A DNA stretch of 64,000 nucleotides from JAAXHF01 sp965242605 (GTDB taxonomy: Bacteria > Desulfobacterota > Binatia > Bin18). The DNA lies in the NCBI GenBank assembly GCA_965242605.1, contig CBDESS010000001.1, forward strand, positions 1,798,001 to 1,862,000. The letters are read 5' to 3'. Both the position numbers and the translations under genes were made by a program. Under the pieces are notes generated by a model. It was given only the letters and a program-made list of their open reading frames with translations, had not been told where the DNA came from and made no database searches. This document shows, piece after piece, positions 1 through 7,051 of the stretch. The number at the start of each line of letters is the position of its first letter. Position 1 is the stretch's first letter.

Positions 1-1
1 T

Positions 2-94
2 ATTATTGACAAGACTCTTGAGGAGAAGCAGGACCAGGACAACGAGCCCGGCCAGATCGAAGATCACACGGAGGATCAGGGGAAAAGAGAGTAA
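2..94 (+). CDS. Array micro-peptide, type A, 3' part only
   Basis: The window opens inside this gene. The frame reads IIDKTLEEKQDQDNE and onwards to a TAA, three bases before the first repeat, and matches the C-terminal two thirds of the type A peptides encoded at 264-407 and 494-637. It carries one extra residue (QIEDH instead of QEDH) and ends KRE instead of KGE, so it is a diverged copy rather than a recent duplicate. Function unknown. Confidence 0.6.
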   Translation: MIDKTLEEKQDQDNEPGQIEDHTEDQGKRE

Positions 95-134
95 GTGGTT
101 TAGTTCGTTGCCCCGCCTGGTAGGAGATTGAAAC

Positions 135-180
135 CGTCGGCAACCTTGCCAACACGGACGCGCAACAGCCCGGGTGATAT
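135..180 (+). repeat. 46-bp spacer, identical copy at 678-723
   Basis: This interval between repeats one and two starts CGTCGGCAACCTTGCC and ends CCCGGGTGATAT. An exact copy lies at 678-723 between repeats four and five. It holds a small GGCAA/TTGCC inverted repeat. Its length equals the 45-46 nt leader that separates the other repeats from the start codons of the micro-genes. The exact duplication indicates a segmental duplication within the array rather than two independent spacer acquisitions. Confidence 0.6.
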
Positions 181-263
181 GTTTAGTTCGTTGCCCCGCC
201 TGGTAGGGGATTGAAACCCAATCGCTCGCAGGACGCCCTGGAGCAAGAACGAAAGGAGAGAAC

Positions 264-407
264 ATGAATGATTTCTGGAAAGTAACCCTTGGGGGGGGTG
301 GAGAACTTCTCGGGTATATTATTGACAAGATTCTTGAGGAGAAGCAGGACCAGGACAACGAGCCCGGCCAGGAAGATCACACGGAGGATCAGGGGAAAGG
401 AGAGTAA
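264..407 (+). CDS. Array micro-peptide, type A (47 aa)
   Basis: Complete small ORF lying between the second and third repeats. AAAGGAG sits 7 nt before the ATG, and the ATG is 46 nt after the repeat. The peptide starts MNDFWKVTLGGGGELLGYII, a short hydrophobic, glycine-rich segment, followed by an acidic, Gln/Asp-rich tail ending HTEDQGKGE. The TAA lies 3 nt before the next repeat. Paralogous copies with the same leader and ribosome site follow downstream, which argues for real translation. No known family recognised. A small membrane-active peptide or toxin is possible but unproven. Confidence 0.6.
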   Translation: MNDFWKVTLGGGGELLGYIIDKILEEKQDQDNEPGQEDHTEDQGKGE

Positions 408-493
408 GTGGTTTAGTTCGTTGTCCCGCCTGGTAGGAGATTGAAACCCAACCGCTCGCAGGACGCCCTGGAGCAGGAACGAAAGGAGAGAAC

Positions 494-637
494 ATGAGTG
501 ATTTCTGGAAAGTAGTCCTTGGGGGGGGTGGAGAACTTCTCGGGTATATTATTGACAAGACTCTTGAGGAGAAGCAGGACCAGGACAACGAGCCCGGCCA
601 GGAAGATCACACGGAGGATCAGGGGAAAGGAGAGTAA
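494..637 (+). CDS. Array micro-peptide, type A (47 aa), second copy
   Basis: Same architecture as the copy at 264-407: repeat, 46-nt leader, AAAGGAG, ATG, then TAA 3 nt before the next repeat. It differs from its neighbour at three residues (start MSDFWKVVL instead of MNDFWKVTL, and DKTLEE instead of DKILEE). The eight-residue C-terminus TEDQGKGE is unchanged. Keeping length and reading frame while changing a few residues is what a translated gene family would show. Confidence 0.6.
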   Translation: MSDFWKVVLGGGGELLGYIIDKTLEEKQDQDNEPGQEDHTEDQGKGE

Positions 638-806
638 GTGGTTTAGTTCGTAGCCCCGCCTGGTAGGAGATTGAAACCGTCGGCAACCTTGCCAACACGG
701 ACGCGCAACAGCCCGGGTGATATGTTTAGTTCGTAGCCCCGCCTGGTAGGAGATTGAAACCCAACCGCTCGCAGGACGCCCTGGAGCAGGAACGAAAGGA
801 GAGAAC

Positions 807-932
807 ATGAGTAATTTCTGGGAAGGAACCCTCGCGCTGATTGGGGCACTGATCGGGCATATTGTGGACACGGCTGTGGCTGATCAGGACCAGGACAACG
901 ATCACACGGAAGATCAGGGGAAAGGAGAGTAG
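807..932 (+). CDS. Array micro-peptide, type B (41 aa)
   Basis: Lies between repeats five and six. It starts MSNFWEGTLALIGALIGHIV, so the GGGG segment of type A is replaced by an uninterrupted hydrophobic LALIGALIG stretch. The acidic tail is shortened but keeps HTEDQGKGE. AAAGGAG precedes the ATG by 7 nt, and the leader from repeat to ATG is again 46 nt. The stop is TAG, followed by a 14-nt tail before the next repeat, unlike the 3-nt tail of type A. The hydrophobic part is long enough for a membrane-inserting helix. Confidence 0.6.
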   Translation: MSNFWEGTLALIGALIGHIVDTAVADQDQDNDHTEDQGKGE

Positions 933-1028
933 CGCCTGTCAGTAAAGTTTAGTTCGTAGCCCCGCCTCGTAGGGGATTGAAACCCAACCGCTCCAGGACG
1001 CCCTGGAGCAAGAACGAAAGGAGAGAAC

Positions 1029-1154
1029 ATGAATGATTTCTGGAAAGTAACCCTCGCGCTGATTGGGGCACTGATCGGGCATCTTGTGGACAGGGCTGGG
1101 GCTGATCAGGACCAGAACAACCCTCACACGGAAGATCAGGGGAAAGGGGAGTAG
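1029..1154 (+). CDS. Array micro-peptide, type B (41 aa), second copy
   Basis: Starts MNDFWKVTLALIGALIGHLV and ends HTEDQGKGE. The leader (984-1028) contains a perfect 8-bp hairpin, GCTCCAGG/CCTGGAGC with a 4-nt loop at 990-1009, then AAAGGAG and the ATG. It combines the N-terminus of type A (MNDFWKVTL) with the body of type B, which suggests recombination between array members. Confidence 0.6.
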   Translation: MNDFWKVTLALIGALIGHLVDRAGADQDQNNPHTEDQGKGE

Positions 1155-1250
1155 CGCCTGTCAGTAAAGTTTAGTTCGTAGCCCCGCCTCGTAGGGGATT
1201 GCAACCCAACCGCTCCAGGACGCCCTGGAGCAAGAACGAAAGGAGAGAAC

Positions 1251-1376
1251 ATGAATGATTTCTGGAAAGTAACCCTCGCGCTGATTGGGGCACTGATCGG
1301 GCATCTTGTGGACAGGGCTGGGGCTGATCAGGACCAGAACAACCCTCACACGGAAGATCAGGGGAAAGGGGAGTAG
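1251..1376 (+). CDS. Array micro-peptide, type B (41 aa), third copy
   Basis: Encodes a peptide identical to the one at 1029-1154, and the DNA of the whole unit is nearly identical, so this is a recent tandem duplication. The repeat before it has the altered end ATTGCAAC. Leader hairpin, AAAGGAG and start spacing are unchanged. Confidence 0.6.
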   Translation: MNDFWKVTLALIGALIGHLVDRAGADQDQNNPHTEDQGKGE

Positions 1377-1472
1377 CGCCTGTCAGCAACGTTTAGTTCG
1401 TAGCCCCGCCTCGTAGGGGATTGCAACCAAACCGCTCCAGGACGCCCTGGAGCAAGAACGAAAGGAGAGCAC

Positions 1473-1580
1473 ATGAGTGATTTCTGGAAAGTAACCCTCG
1501 CGCTGCTGATTTGGGCACCGACATATCCCTGGCTGGCCTATGCTGGCCGGAGGGAGGAGGAAGGGGGAGGTAAACAATGA
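1473..1580 (+). CDS. Array micro-peptide, last unit, diverged C-terminus (35 aa)
   Basis: Shares leader, ribosome site and the first eleven residues (MSDFWKVTLAL) with the other units, then diverges into a Trp/Pro-rich stretch (LIWAPTYPWLAYAG) and a short charged tail. The TEDQGKGE end is missing. Its TGA overlaps the ATG of the next gene (ATGA at 1577-1580), so the two are probably translationally coupled. As the leader-distal unit it may be a decayed or specialised version. Confidence 0.5.
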   Translation: MSDFWKVTLALLIWAPTYPWLAYAGRREEEGGGKQ

Positions 1581-1861
1581 GAGCAATACTGGTGGGGCTT
1601 GCTGTTGCCGCCGTGGTGGCCGTTCTGGTGTATAGATGGCGCAGGTGGCGGCTCTCACAGCAATGGCCGGGGTGCGTGATCTATGCTCTATGGTGGTGTT
1701 TTGCCAGCCGGATGAGGCGCGGACCGCACTCACAGCAATGGCCGGGGTGCGTGATCTATGCTCCCCGGCGTAAGCTGGAGGCCGCGATTGATGCTGCTGA
1801 CCAGGGCCTGCCTGGCCAGGAAGAAGGCGCGGGTCCTGACCCCAGAAGAAAAGCCCCGTAG
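1577..1861 (+). CDS. Small single-pass membrane protein with internal duplication (94 aa)
   Basis: Starts at the ATG of an ATGA overlap with the preceding micro-gene. Residues 3-19 (AILVGLAVAAVVAVLVY) form one strong membrane helix followed by RWRRWR, a positive-inside pattern. An eleven-residue unit SQQWPGCVIYA occurs twice, at about residues 27-37 and 52-62, each time encoded by nearly the same DNA, so the gene contains a recent internal duplication. The C-terminus is polar. No family recognised. It ends next to the truncated last repeat at 1863-1892 and could be the terminal partner of the peptide array. Confidence 0.5.
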   Translation: MRAILVGLAVAAVVAVLVYRWRRWRLSQQWPGCVIYALWWCFASRMRRGPHSQQWPGCVIYAPRRKLEAAIDAADQGLPGQEEGAGPDPRRKAP

Positions 1862-1862
1862 G

Positions 1863-1892
1863 GTTTAGTTCGTTGCCCCGCCTGGTAGGGGA
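1863..1892 (+). repeat. Truncated terminal copy of the array repeat
   Basis: The first 30 bases match the array repeat (GTTTAGTTCGTTGCCCCGCC and onwards to GGGGA), but the TTGAAAC end is replaced by unrelated sequence. It marks the right end of the array. Confidence 0.7.
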
Positions 1893-2201
1893 CTCTTTTG
1901 CACCCGGATGTGGTTAAGGAAGGCGGCCCTGTTGTGCCTGAGGAGCCGGAAGAGGGTCCTGTTGAGCCGGAAGAGCCAGAAGCTTTAAGTGCTTTTTCTT
2001 TAGAGGCTCCCCTTCCTGACTCTACGCAGTCGGGGATAGGGCTTATTCTGAGGATGGGCTTGTGAGCCTGCTGACATGAGAACACATTTAGGGTAGTCAC
2101 TATGATCACAGGAGTGAATCAGGTATGTATGACTCTGTTTGTAATGGTACAAAAGATTGCCACTGTCTGGAGTGCAGCGCGCAGGTCGGATGAGTGGAGC
2201 G
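1893..2201. other. Intergenic stretch right of the array
   Basis: An open + frame without an ATG runs from about 1892 to 2064 and would encode a Pro/Glu-rich peptide with a repeated PEEPE motif. It looks like the tail of a lost gene. Nothing else is supported here. The formate dehydrogenase gene ends convergently at 2202. Confidence 0.4.
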
Positions 2202-4979
2202 TTATCCAACGGGGATTCCGGGCCGTGGCTCAACGCCTCGGGCGACCTCAACCTGCACCGCACAGTATTTGAACTCGGGGATTTTACCATACGGGTCCAA
2301 TGCCTCGTTGGTGAGCAGGTTGGCCGCGGCTTCCTGGTAGCAGAACGGCATGAAAATCTCACCGCGCCTCATGCCACGGTCGGCCCGGGCAAAAGCGATG
2401 AGCGCCCCGCGACGCGAGACGACCCGCAGCAACTCGCCCTCCCCCCCGTCAAGGGCGGCCAGGTCATCGGGATGAATGTTAATCACCGGCTGGGGTTCAA
2501 TCGCGTCCAGCACACTCGAGCGGCGGGTCATCGCCCCGGTATGCCAGTGCTCCAGCTGGCGGCCGGTGATGAGGACATAGGGGAACTCCTTGTCCGGCAG
2601 TTCGTCGGCGCTGATCAGCCGGGCCGGTACAAAACGGCCCCGCCGGCTGGGGGTGGGGAAGTCGTCTTGAAAAACAATGGGCTGGCCGGGGTCATCGTCG
2701 CTGGCACACGGGTAGGTGACAGAGTCGTGCCGCTCCAGCCGCTCCCAGCTGATCCCGCCGATGCTGGGCATGACTTGGCGCATCTCGGCAAACACGCTCT
2801 GTACATCAGGGTAGTGCCAGTCCAGACCTAGTCGCCGGGCGATGTCCTGGATGATGTCCAGGTCCTGGCGGGCCGCGCCCGGCGGGTCCAGCGCCCGGCG
2901 GCCCAACTGCACCCGGCGGTCGGTATTGGTGAAGCTGCCGGTCTTCTCTGGAAAGGCCGAGGCCGGCAGCACTACGTCGGCAAAGGCGGCGGTTTCAGTC
3001 AGAAACAGGTCTTGCACCACCAGATGATCGAGCGTGGCCAGGGCGTGGCGGGCGTGGTGCAGGTTGGGGTCTGACATGGCCGGATTTTCGCCCACGATGT
3101 ACATGCCGTGCAGGCTGCCGCCCAGAATCGCGTTCATGATCTCGACGACGGTCAGCCCCGGCTTGTCGTCGAGGCGGGCCTGCCACAGGTACTCAAACTG
3201 CTGCCGGGCGGCCGCGTCGTCCACCGGCTGGTAGTCGGGAAAGACCATTGGAATCAGCCCGGCGTCGGACGCGCCCTGCACATTATTCTGGCCGCGCAGG
3301 GGGTGCAGGCCGGTGCCGGGTCGGCCGACCTGGCCGGTCAGCAGGGCCAGGGCGATCAGACACCGGGCGTTGTCGGTGCCGTGGACATGCTGCGAGACGC
3401 CCATACCCCAGAAGATCATCGCTCCCGAGGCGGTGGCGTAGCGGCGGGCTACCTCACGGATGGTGGCCGCCTCAATGCCGCAGACCGCGGCCATGTCTTC
3501 GGGGCTGAAGCCGGCCACATTGTGGCGCAGCAGCTCAAAGTCTTCGGTGCGCTGTTCGACAAACGCGGTGTTGACCAGCCCCTCGTCAATGATGGTGTGG
3601 AGCATGGCGTTCAGCAGTGCCACGTCGGTGTCGGGTGTGAACTGGAGATAATAGCCGGCGTGGCGGGCCAGCTCGGTCCGCCGGGGGTCCATGACAATCA
3701 GGGTTTTGCCGGCCTTGGCCGCGTTTTTCATAAAAGTGGCGGCGACCGGGTGGTTTTCGGGCGTGTTGGAGCCGATGATGATAATCACCTCGGCCTCGGC
3801 CACGTCCTCAACCTGGTTGGAGACCGCGCCCGAGCCGATGCCTTCAAGCAGGGCGGCGACCGACGAGGCGTGGCACAGGCGGGTGCAGTGATCGACATTA
3901 TTGGTGCCAAAGCCGGTCCGTACCAATTTCTGAAACAGATAGGCTTCTTCGTTGCTGCCCTTGGCCGAGCCAAAACCGGCCAGGGCCTGGCCGCCCTGGG
4001 TATCGCGGATTTTCTTGAGACCGGCCGCAGCCACGTCAAGGGCTTCGTCCCAGTCGGCTTCGCGGAAGACGGCCTGCCAGTTGTCCGGGTCAAGGTCCGA
4101 CCCGGCAGACTTGGGCACGCCGGGCTTGCGGATCAGGGGGCGTGTCAAACGGTGGGGGTGATGCACATAGTCAAAGCCAAAGCGGCCTTTGACGCACAGC
4201 CGGCCGTGGTTGGCCGGCCCGTCGCGGCCGGTGACGTACAGAATTGAGTTGTCCTTGACATGGCAGGTCAGCAGACAGCCCACCCCGCAGTAGGGACACA
4301 CCGAATCAACGCTTTTGTCCGGCTCCAGCAGCTCCACGCCGCCGGCCACCGCCAGTGCGCCGGTCGGGCAAGCCTGGACACACTCGCCGCAGCCGACGCA
4401 CGAGCTGTGGCCCATCGGGTCGGCCAAGTCAAACACAATAGCCGCCGCGCTGCCGCGGCCGGCATAGCCGATCACGTCGTTGACCTGCTCTTCACGGCAG
4501 GCGCGCTGACAGCGGGTACACTGGATGCAGGCGTCGAGGTTGACGGCTATGGCCGGGTGGGACAGGTCCGCGGCCGGCTGCTGACGGCGCAGAAAGCGTG
4601 GCCGGCCCACCTCCAGCTTGTCGGCCCACAGGTCGAGCTCGGACGCGCGCGTATACGGCGTGTCGGCCACATCGGCTCGGAGCAATTCCAGGACCAGGTG
4701 CTGCGAATGGCGCGCCCGCTCGCTGTGACTCGATACCTCCATGCCGTCGGTCGGTGTTCGGCAGCACGACGCCGCTAACGGCCGCTCACCGCTGATTTCC
4801 ACCACACACACCCGGCAGTTGCCGTCGGGCCGCAGGCCGTCGGTGTAACACAGGTGGGGAATCTCGACCCCGTAGCGCTGGGCGGCCTTGAGGATGGTCT
4901 CGCCGGGCCGGGCGTCAAGCGTCCGTCCGTCCAGGGTGAAGCTCGTCCGTCCGTCCGTATTGTGAGAGGTGCCAGCCAT
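2202..4979 (-). CDS. fdhA: NAD-linked formate dehydrogenase, alpha (molybdopterin) subunit
   Basis: A 925-residue protein with the domain order of cytoplasmic NAD-dependent molybdenum formate dehydrogenases: N-terminal 2Fe-2S ferredoxin-like domain (CRVCVVE around residue 57), His/Cys-rich NuoG-like segment, two 4Fe-4S motifs (CIQCTRCQRAC, CVGCGECVQAC), the 4Fe-4S CPYCGVGC motif, then the molybdopterin oxidoreductase and dinucleotide-binding domains. The ligand position in VDHCTRLCHASS is cysteine, not selenocysteine. It oxidises formate to CO2 and passes electrons to the flavin subunit encoded just upstream. The two genes touch at 4979, so they form an operon. The start is the ATG at 4979. 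Confidence 0.9.
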   Translation of the reverse strand: MAGTSHNTDGRTSFTLDGRTLDARPGETILKAAQRYGVEIPHLCYTDGLRPDGNCRVCVVEISGERPLAASCCRTPTDGMEVSSHSERARHSQHLVLELLRADVADTPYTRASELDLWADKLEVGRPRFLRRQQPAADLSHPAIAVNLDACIQCTRCQRACREEQVNDVIGYAGRGSAAAIVFDLADPMGHSSCVGCGECVQACPTGALAVAGGVELLEPDKSVDSVCPYCGVGCLLTCHVKDNSILYVTGRDGPANHGRLCVKGRFGFDYVHHPHRLTRPLIRKPGVPKSAGSDLDPDNWQAVFREADWDEALDVAAAGLKKIRDTQGGQALAGFGSAKGSNEEAYLFQKLVRTGFGTNNVDHCTRLCHASSVAALLEGIGSGAVSNQVEDVAEAEVIIIIGSNTPENHPVAATFMKNAAKAGKTLIVMDPRRTELARHAGYYLQFTPDTDVALLNAMLHTIIDEGLVNTAFVEQRTEDFELLRHNVAGFSPEDMAAVCGIEAATIREVARRYATASGAMIFWGMGVSQHVHGTDNARCLIALALLTGQVGRPGTGLHPLRGQNNVQGASDAGLIPMVFPDYQPVDDAAARQQFEYLWQARLDDKPGLTVVEIMNAILGGSLHGMYIVGENPAMSDPNLHHARHALATLDHLVVQDLFLTETAAFADVVLPASAFPEKTGSFTNTDRRVQLGRRALDPPGAARQDLDIIQDIARRLGLDWHYPDVQSVFAEMRQVMPSIGGISWERLERHDSVTYPCASDDDPGQPIVFQDDFPTPSRRGRFVPARLISADELPDKEFPYVLITGRQLEHWHTGAMTRRSSVLDAIEPQPVINIHPDDLAALDGGEGELLRVVSRRGALIAFARADRGMRRGEIFMPFCYQEAAANLLTNEALDPYGKIPEFKYCAVQVEVARGVEPRPGIPVG

Positions 4980-6722
4980 CAGGAAAGCTCCTGGGGAAAG
5001 TAGGTGATGACGCTGCGCAGGGGGTTGGGTGCGGCCTGGCCCAGCCCGCAGATCGAGGCGTCGGCCATGACTTGGGCCAGGTCTTCAAGCAGGTCGGTGT
5101 CCCAGCGGTCCTGCTTCATCAGGCCGGCGGCTTTTGCCGTACCGACCCGGCACGGCGTACACTTGCCGCACGACTCGTGGGCAAAGAAGCGCATGGCGTT
5201 GAGGGCCGCGGCCCGGGCGCTGTCTTTGTCCGACAGGACGATGATGGCGGCCGAGCCGATGAAACAGCCGTAGGGCTGGAGGGTATCGAAATCGAGCGGC
5301 TCGTCGGCCAGCCTGGCCGGCAGAATGCCGCCCGAGGCCCCGCCGGGGAAATAGCCGTACAGTTCGTGGCCGGGCAACATGCCGCCGCAGTACTCGTCAA
5401 TCAGTTCACGCAGGGTGATGCCGGCCGGGGCGCGGTGGACGCCGGGCCGGCTGACCCGCCCGCTGACCGAAAAAGAGCGCAGCCCGGTGCGCCCGTTGCG
5501 CCCCTGGCCGGCAAACCAGGCCGGGCCTTTTTCGACAATATCGCGCACCCAGAACAGGGTCTCAAAATTATGCTCCAGGGTCGGGCGGCCAAACAGCCCG
5601 ACCTCGGCCACATACGGCGGTCGCAGCCGCGGCATCCCACGCTTGCCCTCAACAGACTCGATCATGGCCGACTCTTCGCCGCAGATGTAGGCACCCGCTC
5701 CCCGGCGGACATGGAACCGGGGCAGGGGCGCGGGCGGGTCGGCCCTCAGGGCGGCGATGCTGTCCTTGATGACCTGGATGCAGGCCGGGTATTCGTCACG
5801 GATGTAGATGTAGACCTCGCTGATGCCGACCGCCCAGCAGGCGATCAGCAGCCCTTCCAGAAAGCGGTGCGGGTCGCGCTCCATATAATAGCGGTCTTTG
5901 AATGTCCCCGGCTCGCCCTCGTCGATATTGACCGCCAGCAGCCGGGGAGCGGGGTAGCCGCGGACAATGCGCCATTTGCGGCCGGTCGGAAAACCCGCCC
6001 CCCCCCAGGCCGCGCAAGCCGGCCTCGTCCAGGGCCGTGATGACCGACTCGACCGTGCGCTCGCCGGCCACGCCGGCCCGCAGGAGCCGATACCCGCCGT
6101 CCTGTGTATACGCCTGATAGTCTCTGACGGTGGTCGGGGCCGGGCAGGCCGTGGCCCGCCGGCCGACAGCGTCCTGCACCTTGTCCGGGGTGGCCTGAGC
6201 GATGGGATTCTGGCAGACAATGACTGCCGGGGCGGCCTCACAGCGGCCCACGCACGGCACGCGCTGGACCCGGACGCCCCCGCCGAGGCGGCCGGGCAGA
6301 GCCGCCAGCAGCGCCGGCGCGCCGGCCAGCTCACAACTGACCGAATCGCACACCCGGACGGTCAGGGCCGGCGGCGGGGTCTCGTTCTCTTTGACCACAT
6401 CAAAATGGTGGTAAAAGCTGGCCACCTCGTAGACCTCAACCGGGGCCAGCCGCATCTCCGCGGCCAGGGCAACGAGATGGGCCGCCGACAGGTAGCCGTA
6501 GTGGTCCTGAATGGTATGCAGGTGCTCAATCAGCAGATCGCGCCGGCGGGGTGCGCTGCCGAGCAGGCTTTGGACCTCGGCCAGAGCCTGGGGGTCGGCC
6601 GCCCGGCCCCTGGCTCTGGCGCGCCCGCTCCGGGGGCGTCTGCGGCGGCTGTCTTGTTCCATGCTGGTGCCCGACATGTTGAATTGTCCCGGCACTATAC
6701 CCATTTGGGGCCGGGCCAACAA
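4979..6722 (-). CDS. fdhB: Formate dehydrogenase beta subunit, NuoE-NuoF fusion, frameshifted
   Basis: Two overlapping minus-strand frames together encode one protein of about 580 residues. The upstream frame (start near 6722; MSGTSMEQD near 6677 is an alternative start) holds a NuoE-like thioredoxin-fold 2Fe-2S domain with VCDSVSC and VPCVGRC. The downstream frame holds the NuoF-like flavin/NAD-binding domain, beginning at the conserved GGAGFPTGRKW motif and ending with the 4Fe-4S motif SCGKCTPC plus SICGLG. Fusions of this kind are known as the beta subunit of NAD-dependent formate dehydrogenases, where NADH is formed. The frame breaks exactly in a run of nine C at 5998-6006 inside that motif, so a sequencing or assembly error is likely, though real inactivation is possible. 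Confidence 0.8.
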
Positions 6723-6910
6723 GGATGCTGGGAACGGCTGAAGAATCGGCTATAATAAAGGCTCAGGATGAAGGTTGACTGAAACATGACCCCAGGGCCA
6801 GCCCTTCGGGCCGCCGCGGGTTTCCCGCCGGCCTGAGCGTCGCGGCGCTCACCGTGGCCGGCTGGCCGGCAGCCCCCGCGCAACCACAGCAGACAAGAAA
6901 GGATCGGCCT

Positions 6911-6955
6911 ATGACACGCTTTGGGATGCAGCTCGAACCTCGGTTTGGCTTGAAG
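6911..6955 (+). pseudogene. N-terminal scrap of an LLM-class oxidoreductase
   Basis: Downstream of a GAAAGGA ribosome site, the ATG starts MTRFGMQLEPRFGL, which resembles the first residues of LLM class F420-dependent oxidoreductases. Similarity stops after about 14 codons; the frame then runs through unrelated sequence to a stop at 7045. Probably a start region left by a deletion. The rest of the 6723-7051 gap shows nothing I can support. Confidence 0.3.
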
Positions 6956-7051
6956 GTAAGGAACGTGTCGCCTTCCTGTCGGTCTGATGACATGCTGGGA
7001 TGCTGGAGCGCTTCAGCCAGTCAGGTCGTACCGCTGCTGGCCTAGGTCGCT

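Larger units (their letters stand above)
98..1892 (+). CRISPR. CRISPR-like repeat array with micro-genes in place of most spacers
   Basis: Eight full 37-bp repeats lie at 98-134, 181-217, 411-447, 641-677, 724-760, 947-983, 1169-1205 and 1391-1427, with a truncated ninth at 1863-1892. All begin GTTTAGTTCGT and end (G/A)GGATTGAAAC, or ATTGCAAC in the seventh and eighth. The ATTGAAAC end matches the 8-nt crRNA 5' handle known from type I and III systems, so the transcription direction implied is +. A CCCC/GGGG stem can form inside the repeat. Intervals are 46, 193, 193, 46, 186, 185, 185 and 435 bp. The two 46-bp intervals are identical to each other and look like true spacers; the rest contain short ORFs. 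Repeats degenerate rightwards, as at the leader-distal end of CRISPR arrays. No cas gene is in the window, and the array continues off its left edge. Confidence 0.75.

Noticed and set aside
181..216. Eleven-codon ORF from ATG at the spacer-repeat junction (MFSSLPRLVGD)
   Set aside because: No ribosome site, and the second identical spacer is followed by a repeat with TAG that ends the frame after four codons.
183..1733. Minus-strand reading frames with leucine/valine-rich stretches across the array
   Set aside because: They are the complement of the Gln/Asp-rich micro-peptide tails. They run through the repeats, lack ribosome sites, and do not keep a constant length, whereas the + strand frames have conserved start signals.
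98..1892. Integron gene-cassette array
   Set aside because: The repeats lack attC core sites (GTTRRRY/RYYYAAC with long imperfect dyads) and no integrase is in the window. The repeat end and size fit CRISPR instead.
3108..4247. Long + strand frame opposite fdhA
   Set aside because: Antisense shadow of a well-supported GC-rich gene; no ribosome site and no family features.
6763..7045. Frames on both strands between fdhB and mscS
   Set aside because: Apart from the LLM-like start at 6911, these are Arg/Pro/Ala-rich random translations.
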